Below are positions 41,801 through 49,526 of a DNA stretch of 64,000 nt, one piece after another (positions within the stretch are counted from its first letter, which is position 1; every line of letters starts with the position of its first letter). The translations under genes were made by a program, and so were the position numbers. Under the pieces are notes generated by a model, which saw only the letters and a program-made list of their open reading frames with translations, did not search any database and had not been told where the DNA came from. Origin of the DNA: Micromonospora sp. C31 (GTDB lineage Bacteria; Actinomycetota; Actinomycetes; Mycobacteriales; Micromonosporaceae); the NCBI RefSeq assembly GCF_018070575.1, contig NZ_JAGPXN010000001.1, positions 124,001-188,000 of the forward strand, written 5' to 3'.

Positions 41801-43961
41801 CGTTCTCCACGTGCGGGCGCACCTCGGCCAGCTCCTGGTGCCCCTCGGGCAGCCGCAGCCCGAAGTCGTAGAGGTAGACCCGACCGTCGATCCGGTCCAC
41901 CTCGTACGGGTGCTCGTCGACCACCTTGACGCCGAGCGAGTGCAGCACCGGCAGTACGGCGGAGAGCATCATCGGCTCGCCGTAGCGGTAGACCTTGAAG
42001 CGGACGTCCATCGCCTCGTCGACGTCCGGCCCCCGCCCGCCGGCCCGCGGCGCGAGCTGCTTGCGGAACAGGTGCATCTCCAGCTGGCCGGGCTCCTCGA
42101 GCAGCTCCAGCTTCGCCAGGTCCTTCATCGCCTCGTACGGCGTGTGGCCGTCCTTGTAGCCCTCGGGGAAGGCGTCGGCGTAGCGGGTGAACAGGTGCTT
42201 GGCCTGCTCGTCGCCGAGCTTGCGCTCCAGCACCAGCCGGTAGTCGTCATCCCAGAGCCGGGTGGCGTCGGCCAGCTCCTCGGCGAGCAGGTCGGCGTCG
42301 ATGTCGCCCGGGGTCTTCGTCGGGTCGGTCCGGACGATGAAGTGCACCCGGGCGAGCATCGACTCGGTGACCCGGGTCGTGTAGTCGACCCCGACGCCGT
42401 TGAGCTCGCGCAGCAGGATGTCCTGCATCCGCAGCCGGTTCTGGGTGGTGAACCGGTCCCGGGGCAGGTAGATCAGGCAGGAGATGAACCGCCCGTACGC
42501 GTCGCGGCGCAGGAACACCCGCAGCTGCCGGCGGCCGGCCATCCGCAGCACGCCGATCACCGCGTGGTAGAGGTCCTCGGTCTTGATCTGGAACAGCTCG
42601 TCGCGCGGGTAGGTCTCCAGGATCTGGAGCAGGTCCTTGCCGGAGTGGCTGCGCTGGCTCAGGCCGGAGCGGTCCAGCACCTCGGCCACCTTGCGGCGGA
42701 CCACCGGCAGCTCCTGCACGCTGGTCCGGTACGCGGCCGTGGAGAACAGGCCCAGGAAGCGCCGCTCGCCGATCACCTCGCCGGACTCGTTGAAGATCTT
42801 GAAGCCGATGTAGTCGAGGTAGGCGGAGCGGTGCACCGTGGCCCGTGAGTTCGCCTTCGTGATGATCAGCAGGCGCTTCTCGGTGACCTTGTCGTGCGCC
42901 TCGGACGTCATCGACGACAGCGGCCGGGCCTCCGGCGAGTCCTGGCGCAGGATGCCCAGCCCCGTGCCGAGCACCACCTCCAGCGCCTGGCCGCTGCCCC
43001 GATCGCCGCCCCCGACACCCGACTCGCCGGTGTCGACCAGCCGGTACTCCCGGTAGCCCAGGAACGTGAAGTGGTCGTGGGCGAGCCAGCGGAGCAGCTC
43101 CACGGAGTCCGTGATGTCCTTCTCCGGGACGGGCGGCCGGGTGTCCGACGTCCGCGCGGCGGCCAGCTCGTCGGCGAGGGCGAGGGCCCGCTGGCGCATC
43201 TTCGGCCAGTCCTCCACCGCCTCCCGCACGTCGGTGAGCACCCGCTGGAGCTCCCGGCGCAGCGTGTCCCGTTCGGCGGCGTCGCGTACGGGGTCGACCT
43301 CGATGTGCATCCAGCTCTCGACGATGTCACCGGCGATGGCGTCGTCGGGCTCGACGTCGGCGGAGACCTCGACCAGCCGGCCCAGCGGCTCACGCCGGAC
43401 CACCACCAGCGGGTGGACCAGCAGGTGCACGTCCAGGTGGTGTGAGTTGAGCAGGGCGGTCACCGAGTCGACCAGGAACGGCATGTCGTCGGTGACGATC
43501 TCGATGACGGTGTGGTGCTGGTCGGCGTCGGGCTCGTGGATGCGCAGCTTCAACTCGCCGGGCACCCGCTGCTGGGCGAGGTCGCGGTGCGCGCGGGCCG
43601 CCTCCAGCATCTCCTCGGCGGTGAACCCGATCAGCTCCTCGTCCGGCGCGAACCGCCAGAAGCGGCTGACCAGGGTCGCCGCGTCGTGGTCGTCGCCGGC
43701 CAACGCGACCGCCTGGGCGACCAGGCGCTCCACGTTGGGAACGGGCTCGTCGAGTTCGTTGTCCTCCACGTCGTCGACCAGCGCGTCGGCGGGCAGGCCC
43801 AGGTCGTAGAGGGTGTCGATACTCGAACCGGTCATCCCGGTAACTCCTGTGTCGAGCCGGCCGAGGCCGTCCCCGTCGGTCGCCGAATCGAAGCTGTCGT
43901 CCCGGCTGGTGTCATCCTGCCGGAGGTCGGGTCCCGGTTTGATCGCCGGACGCCGGTCCAT
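38883..43961 (-). CDS. gdh: NAD-specific glutamate dehydrogenase, 180-kDa type
   Basis: A 1692-residue single-chain enzyme oxidising glutamate to 2-oxoglutarate. The length and domain order match the large bacterial NAD-GDH: N-terminal ACT-like region (about 60-400; [24 protein letters not shown]), a central helical part, the catalytic region (about 900-1100; [20 protein letters not shown], then [20 protein letters not shown]), and the NAD fold ([19 protein letters not shown]). The C-terminal helical domain ends near residue 1690. ATG 43961 has GGGGAG 8 bp upstream; a GTG 9 bp earlier is possible. It is monocistronic and divergent from a penicillin-binding protein gene. Confidence 0.95.
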   Translation of the reverse strand: [1692 protein letters not shown]

Positions 43962-44247
43962 CGGTGCCACTCCCCTCGACCCACCGCGTTGTGGGTCACT
44001 CTGCCGCCCAGCCTAGGCCCTGCCGTTCCGCCCCTTGCTCGGCGGACCACGGTGCGGACGTCCGGTTCCGGACTTCGTCCTTTCACCCGTTGCGGGTACG
44101 AGGTTGGCCGGTTCGGGAGTACCCCGCCTCCGGTCGTTCATCACCCCGCCATCGACCTCTCTTTCCGCACGTCCCGGTGCGGGGGACGGTGCGGACGGCG
44201 TCGCCGTACTAGCGTGCGGGACAGCCCGAGATCGGAGATCCGTTCCC

Positions 44248-46209
44248 ATGCCCCTGTCGTACCCCCGCCGCCCCCGCGGCAACCGGCTCCGCCCGGCACT
44301 GGCGCTGCTCGCCGCGACCACGCTCGCGACCGGCGTCCTCACCGCGTGCTCGGGCGGTGACGGGCCGGAGCGCAGCGTCGACGCGTTCCTCGCCGGTTGG
44401 CGCTCGGGCGACCTCCAGGCCGTCGGCTTCGTCGACCCGACCGGCGCGAAGCTGTCGGCGTCCGACGTCGCCCGCGAGCTCAAGGAGCTCTCCGGCGAGC
44501 TGGCGGCCACACCGCCCACGCTGACCCGCCGGGGTGAGGCGAAGGTGACCAAGGACGTCGCGACCGCGGTGGTCAAGGTCGACTGGGCGCTCCCGGGCGA
44601 GGCCCGCTGGGCGTACGAGCGCCCGGTGCGGCTCAACCGCGGCGGTGACGAGTGGCGGGTGATCTGGGAACCGCAGCTGGTGCAGGAGCAGCTCACCCGG
44701 GGCGACCGGCTGGGGCTGCGCCGCAGCGTCGCCACCCGGGCCGCGGTGCTCGACGCCGCCGGCCGGCCGATCGTGGCGCCCCGGCCCGTGGTGCGGGTCG
44801 GGCTCCAACCGGGCGAGGTCACCAACCTCGCCAGCCTGACCCGGAAGCTGGACGCGGCCTTCCGGGCGGTCCGGCCCACGATCACGCCCCCCGTGGACCT
44901 CTCAAATCTGCCCCAGCGGCTCGCCGACGCGGATCCGGGCGCGTTCGTCGAGGTGGTGACCCTGCGGGAGGAGGCGTACCGGCAGATCAAGCCGCGCATC
45001 TACGACCTGCCGGGCACGAAGTTCCGCAGTGACGAGCTCGACCTGGCACCCACCCGGGAGTTCGCCCGGGCGGTGCTCGGTTCCGTCGACCCGGCCCAGG
45101 CCGACGACCTCGCCCAGCACCCCGACCGCTACGAGGCCGGCGACCTCGTCGGGCACGGAGGGCTCCAGGGCCGCCACGACGAGCGGCTCCGCGGCGCACC
45201 GGGGCTGACCGTGATCACCGAGCGTCCCGGCCCGGACGGCACGCTGGTGCCCACCGGCACCGAGGTGTTCCGCAGCGAGCCGAAGCCCGGGCAGCCGGTG
45301 AAGACGACGCTCGACGTGGCCACCCAGAACGCGGCCGACACCGCCCTGCGCGGCGAGAAGCGCCGGGCGGCGCTGGTGGCGGTGCGGATCGGCGACGGCG
45401 CGGTGCTCGCCGCGGCCAACGGCCCCGGGGCGGCCGGGGAGAACCTGGCCTTCACCGCCCAGGTCCCGCCGGGCTCCACCTTCAAGATGGTCAGCGCGCT
45501 CGGCCTGCTCGACCGGGGTGTGGTCACGCCCGACGCGACGGTCGGCTGCCCGAAGACGTTCACCGTCGACGGGCGGGCGTTCAAGAACAGCGACAACTTC
45601 GAGCTGGGTGCGGTGCCGTTCCGCACCGACTTCGCCAAGTCCTGCAACACCGCGTTCGCCGCGCTGGCGCCGAAGCTCGGCCCCGACGGGCTGGCCGTGA
45701 CCGGCCGCTCCCTCGGGCTGGAGGGGCAGTGGGACGTCGGCCTCGACGCCTTCACCGGCAAGGTCTCGGCGAACGGCGGCGCGACCGAGCAGGCCGCCGC
45801 CGCCATCGGCCAGGGCACCACGCTGGTCAGCCCGCTGGCCATGGCGTCGGCCACCGCGGCGGTCGCCCGGGGCCGCTTCGAACAGCCGAAGCTGGTGCTC
45901 GACCCGGCCCCGGCGCAGCCCGCCGCCCCTGGCCCGCAGCTCACACCGGAGTCGGTGGAGGCGGTCCGCACGATGATGCGGGCGGTGGTCACGGCCGGTA
46001 CCGGCACGGCGCTGCGCGACGTGCCTGGCGCGCCGGTGCACGGCAAGACGGGCACCGCCGAATACGACGACAACCCGGCGCACACGCACGCCTGGTTCGT
46101 CGGCTGGCAGGGCGACGTCGCGTTCGCGGTCTTCGTGGAGAAGGGCGGCGCCAGCTCCGCCACCGCCGTGCCGGCCGCCGAACGTTTCCTCCGCGCCCTC
46201 GGCCGCTGA
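44248..46209 (+). CDS. Class B penicillin-binding protein, lipoprotein-like, with NTF2-like (MecA_N) domain
   Basis: A 653-residue transpeptidase. A signal ending VLTACSG gives a probable lipobox Cys at about residue 33. Residues 40-150 form the NTF2/MecA_N-like domain (RSVDAFLAGWRSGDLQAVGF), then a dimerisation region, then the transpeptidase domain from about 345. Active-site motifs are intact: S410-T-F-K413, S465-C-N467 and K600-T-G602 (HGKTGTAEY). It cross-links peptidoglycan at the outer face of the membrane. The MecA_N plus PBP layout is that of low-affinity class B proteins, but it is a common actinomycete housekeeping type. CGGAGA precedes the ATG. Confidence 0.93.
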   Translation: MPLSYPRRPRGNRLRPALALLAATTLATGVLTACSGGDGPERSVDAFLAGWRSGDLQAVGFVDPTGAKLSASDVARELKELSGELAATPPTLTRRGEAKVTKDVATAVVKVDWALPGEARWAYERPVRLNRGGDEWRVIWEPQLVQEQLTRGDRLGLRRSVATRAAVLDAAGRPIVAPRPVVRVGLQPGEVTNLASLTRKLDAAFRAVRPTITPPVDLSNLPQRLADADPGAFVEVVTLREEAYRQIKPRIYDLPGTKFRSDELDLAPTREFARAVLGSVDPAQADDLAQHPDRYEAGDLVGHGGLQGRHDERLRGAPGLTVITERPGPDGTLVPTGTEVFRSEPKPGQPVKTTLDVATQNAADTALRGEKRRAALVAVRIGDGAVLAAANGPGAAGENLAFTAQVPPGSTFKMVSALGLLDRGVVTPDATVGCPKTFTVDGRAFKNSDNFELGAVPFRTDFAKSCNTAFAALAPKLGPDGLAVTGRSLGLEGQWDVGLDAFTGKVSANGGATEQAAAAIGQGTTLVSPLAMASATAAVARGRFEQPKLVLDPAPAQPAAPGPQLTPESVEAVRTMMRAVVTAGTGTALRDVPGAPVHGKTGTAEYDDNPAHTHAWFVGWQGDVAFAVFVEKGGASSATAVPAAERFLRALGR

Positions 46210-46863
46210 CCAGACCACCGGGGTCTGCACCGCCGTACCGTCAGCACCGATTTCCCGGCGCGCCGGCTTCGGGCGGCGCCGGCTTCGGCCGATCCCGTCG
46301 GCGGCGTCTGCCTGACCGGTCGTCCGGCCGCGCCCTCGTTGGCATCGTCGGCGAGACGAGCGCCATGACTGCCCAACCCACGCCACGCTGTCGAGCTGCC
46401 CCTACGGACGGGGCGCGCGCGGGCATGGGCGGACGGTGGCCGCCGGCCCCGATCCCGCCGGACGCGGCCAAGCTCAGCGGCTCCGCCTCGCCCGGCTGCC
46501 TCGATCGGACCCGGCACGTCCCATCAGCCGTACTGCCCGAGCGGGCCCGGCGGGCCGGGCGGGGCGGGCGGGGCGGGCGGGCGGGGCGGGCGCACAGACG
46601 GGGCAGCTCGACACGGCATCCGGCGACTCACCCCCGACCCCGCTGGCCGGGCCGAATGCCCACGGAGACGGCCGAGACAGCCCCCGCCAGGGGAACGCGG
46701 CCGGGAGACAGCCGGGAGACGGCCACGGCCGGGAGACGGCCGGGACGAGGTACCGCCTCGACGAAGGCCCCCGACGCCCGCCGCCTGGGCAGACCACGGA
46801 CGGCCCGCCCGGCTGAGACGGGACCGGGGGCGGACTACTCCGGCCCCGGGGACACCCCGGCGG
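46210..46863. other. 654-bp intergenic low-complexity region, no gene supported
   Basis: The space between the convergent PBP and arginase-family genes. It contains a G/C tract of GGGCGGGGC-type repeats at about 46548-46597 and several GCCGGGAGAC-type short repeats at about 46710-46745. Frames through it are Arg/Gly/Pro-rich with no ribosome site or motif. It may be decayed coding sequence. Confidence 0.55.
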
Positions 46864-48285
46864 TCAGGCGATGCCGGCGGCGGACGGCGAGGTGCCGTCC
46901 TCGGACGCGGGCTGTGGGTCGTCCGGGTCGAGACCCACGAGCGGCGCCCGGCGCAGCAGTCCCGGGCCGGCGGAGGCGGGCGGGCCGACGGGTTCCGGCG
47001 CGGGCGGGTCGTCATGGGCGGCAGCCACCGGAGTGCCGGGCTCGGCTGCACCGACCGGCCCTAGCGACTCCGTCGGCCCGACCGCACCGAGGGACCCGGC
47101 CGCACCGAGCGGAGCCGGCGGAACCTCATCGTCGTCGCCCGGGCCGCGGTCGGCGCCGCCCCGCTCCGAAGCGGGGATCAAGCCCGGGTCGGTGGCGGGC
47201 TGGGAGATGGTCGGGTCCTCTGGATGACCGCTGCTCCGCCGCGCCGAGGGGACCGACGAGGGCCTGACGGTGGCGGTCGACGAAGGACCAGCCGAACGGA
47301 GGGGCGCCGACGGGCCAGCCGAACGGACGGACGCCGACGGGCCCGGCAGCAGCCGGGGCGGCGACGCCGCCGGCGCGGAGACCGGGCGCAGCCCGGCCAC
47401 CACGGTGTTGACGATCTCGGCCGCGTACGCGCCGTCGGGGTCGTAGTCGGGGTCGAAGACGGTCAGCTCGACGCCGAGGCAGTGCGGGGTGTCGACCAGG
47501 CCGGCGAGCAGGATCTCCAGTTCGGCGAAGGCGATCCCGCCCGGGTCGGGGGCGTCGACGGCCGGCATCACGGCCGGGTCCAGCACGTCCACGTCGATGT
47601 GCACCCAGTAGCCGGCGCAGTCGGCGAGCTGCTCGTGTGCCCACTGTGCCGTACGCGCGGCGCCCTCGGCGCGCAGCGCCGGCACGGGCCGGTTGGTGAT
47701 CCCGGCGGCCTGGAGGTCCAGACGGTACTCGTCCTGGGCCCGGATGCCGAGCACCACCACGTCGATGTCCCGGAAGTACGGCCGGCGCCCCTCGATGGCG
47801 GCCAGGTCGGCCTGCCCCCGGCCGGTGACGAGCGCGAGGTCCTCGCCGGCCGCCGCACCCACGTAGGAGGCGTTGCCGGGGTGCCGGAAGTCGGAGTGGC
47901 CGTCGACGAAGACCAGCCCGATGCGCCCGCCGACCGCCTCGCCGAGCCGGTGCATGGCCAGCGCCGAGCCGAGCAGGATGGAACAGTCGCCGCCGAGCAC
48001 CAGCGGGAACTCGCTGCGGTCGATGATGGCGCCGATCCGCTCCGCGAGCGCCACCGAGTAGTCGGCGATCTCCCGGGCGTGGCAGACCCCGTCACCCGGT
48101 CGCCAGTCGCCGGGGTCGTAGCGGGGTGCGGTGAGGCAGCCGGCGTCGCGGGCCCGCAGCCGGGCGAGCAGCCCCTGGTCGCGCAGTGCGCCCGGGGCCT
48201 TCCCGCAGCCGGGGACCGAGGTGGACGTGGGTGGGCGCAGGCCGAGGTTGCTGGGCGCGTCGAGGACGGCGATCCGGCGCATCAT
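46864..48285 (-). CDS. Arginase/agmatinase family protein with long disordered tail
   Basis: A 473-residue protein. Residues 1-305 are a ureohydrolase fold with complete manganese motifs: LVLGGDCSILLGSA (GGDxS), LVFVDGHSDFRHP (DxHxD) and WVHIDVDVLDPAVMP (DxDxxDP), and SAPEL-like VELTVFDPDYDPDG near 290. It should hydrolyse arginine or a guanidino compound. Residues 306-473 are a Pro/Ser/Ala/Gly-rich tail without hydrophobic segments, absent from ordinary arginases. GGGAG precedes ATGATG; the second ATG at 48282 is possible. It follows the thioredoxin gene's promoter side on the same strand with 86 bp between. Confidence 0.85.
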   Translation of the reverse strand: MMRRIAVLDAPSNLGLRPPTSTSVPGCGKAPGALRDQGLLARLRARDAGCLTAPRYDPGDWRPGDGVCHAREIADYSVALAERIGAIIDRSEFPLVLGGDCSILLGSALAMHRLGEAVGGRIGLVFVDGHSDFRHPGNASYVGAAAGEDLALVTGRGQADLAAIEGRRPYFRDIDVVVLGIRAQDEYRLDLQAAGITNRPVPALRAEGAARTAQWAHEQLADCAGYWVHIDVDVLDPAVMPAVDAPDPGGIAFAELEILLAGLVDTPHCLGVELTVFDPDYDPDGAYAAEIVNTVVAGLRPVSAPAASPPRLLPGPSASVRSAGPSAPLRSAGPSSTATVRPSSVPSARRSSGHPEDPTISQPATDPGLIPASERGGADRGPGDDDEVPPAPLGAAGSLGAVGPTESLGPVGAAEPGTPVAAAHDDPPAPEPVGPPASAGPGLLRRAPLVGLDPDDPQPASEDGTSPSAAGIA

Positions 48286-48309
48286 GGGCTCCCGTCCTCG
48301 AAATGTCGG

Positions 48310-48334
48310 GCGGGCCGGCCGGAAGCCGGCCCGC
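48310..48334 (-). terminator. Terminator after the thioredoxin-like gene side / before the arginase gene
   Basis: GCGGGCCGGC-CGGAA-GCCGGCCCGC, exact 10-nt arms, 38 bp past the stop of the thioredoxin-TPR gene in its direction of transcription. Confidence 0.7.
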
Positions 48335-48371
48335 GCTGGAGTGCTATGTGGTCAGAAGCAGGGCGTGGTGC

Positions 48372-49292
48372 TCAGAACAGGGCGCTGGCCAGGGCCCGGC
48401 GTGCCGAGGCGACCGCCGGATCCTCCGGCCCGGCGACCGTGAAGAGGCTGACCAGGTGCTGGCGTACCTTCTCCCGCTCGTCACCGGCGGTACGCCGGAC
48501 CAGACCCACGAGTCGGGCGTACGCCGCCTCGGCCTGACCGCTGAGCACCTCGATGTCGGCGGCCAGGAGCTGGGCCTCGACGTCGTCGGGGTTCGCCTGG
48601 GCGGCGGCGATCGCCGCGCCCGGGTCGGCCCCGGCCACCCGGCGGGCGAGCCCGACCTGGGCGAGACCCGCCTCCGCCGCGGCGTCCGCCGGCGACTCGG
48701 CGAGGATCTTGCGGTACGCCCGCTCGGCAGCGTCGAGGTCGCCGCTCATGAGGGCGTCGTCGGCCTCGTCGAGGCGCGGGTCCTCCGGCTCTGCGACGCT
48801 CACGCCGCCGGCCTTGAGCACCGCCTGGATCCACTGCCGCAGCTGCGCCTCGGGCACCACCCCGGAGAAGGCGTCGATCGGCTGGCCGCCGACCACCGCG
48901 TAGACCATCGGGATGCCCTGCACCCGGAACATCTGGGCGATCCGGGGGTTGGCGTCCACGTCGACCTTGGCGAGCACCCAGGCGCCGCCGCCCTCCGCGG
49001 CCAGCCGCTCCAGCACGGGACTCAACTGCTTGCACGGCTCGCACCACTCGGCCCAGAAGTCCACGACCACCGGTGTGGTGAGCGAGCGCTCGAGAACCTC
49101 GGACTGGAATGTCGCCTCGCTCACGTCGATGACGGCGACGCCGCCACCGGCGGCGCCGCCGGGAAACTCGGCGGCGGGGGCGGACTCAGCCGGGGTGGCG
49201 GGGCGGGCGGGGGTCGGTGCGGGGGTGCGCAGCGCGCTGAGGTCGACCGCGCCGCGGGTGAAGATCGACGAGGTGATCCGTGGGTCGCTCAT
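48372..49292 (-). CDS. Thioredoxin-TPR co-chaperone-like protein (CnoX/YbbN type)
   Basis: A 306-residue cytoplasmic protein. Residues 52-155 are a thioredoxin domain with an intact WCEPC redox motif ([20 protein letters not shown]) and the cis-Pro segment [16 protein letters not shown]. Residues 168-306 are TPR-like helices ([37 protein letters not shown]) as in YbbN/CnoX, which protect proteins during oxidative or hypochlorous stress. The N-terminal 50 residues are Pro/Ala-rich. A perfect palindrome lies 52 bp upstream of the ATG. Confidence 0.88.
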   Translation of the reverse strand: MSDPRITSSIFTRGAVDLSALRTPAPTPARPATPAESAPAAEFPGGAAGGGVAVIDVSEATFQSEVLERSLTTPVVVDFWAEWCEPCKQLSPVLERLAAEGGGAWVLAKVDVDANPRIAQMFRVQGIPMVYAVVGGQPIDAFSGVVPEAQLRQWIQAVLKAGGVSVAEPEDPRLDEADDALMSGDLDAAERAYRKILAESPADAAAEAGLAQVGLARRVAGADPGAAIAAAQANPDDVEAQLLAADIEVLSGQAEAAYARLVGLVRRTAGDEREKVRQHLVSLFTVAGPEDPAVASARRALASALF

Positions 49293-49343
49293 GGTTACCT
49301 AGTCTCGCACGCGACCCGCCGAACTCAGATCAACCGCGGCGGC

Positions 49344-49359
49344 GACAGTTGCGACTGTC
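49344..49359. promoter_or_regulatory. Palindrome GACAGT-TGCG-ACTGTC before the thioredoxin-like gene
   Basis: An exact 6-4-6 inverted repeat 52 bp upstream of the ATG at 49292. The position suits an operator or a short hairpin. The binding factor is not known. Confidence 0.4.
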
Positions 49360-49526
49360 ACGGCTGCTCCCGTGCTTCCCGCACCCCTCCCCGCCCCTCC
49401 GCCCGGCACTCCCGCGACCGCACACCCGCGCGCCCCGGTACGCGGGCTGCCCGGTACGCGCGGGGACGCGGGGTGCACATCGTGGAGCGCGGGTCGGAGG
49501 TGGACGGGGTGGGGGAACGGCGTCGG

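Noticed and set aside
38994..42848. A 1284-codon open frame opposite the glutamate dehydrogenase gene
   Set aside because: It is the antisense shadow of a clear enzyme gene; it has no domain and an abnormal Arg/His/Leu/Val/Gln composition.
46436..46816. A 126-codon open frame in the 654-bp gap
   Set aside because: It has no ribosome site; the translation is Arg/Gly/Pro-rich and derives from GC repeats.
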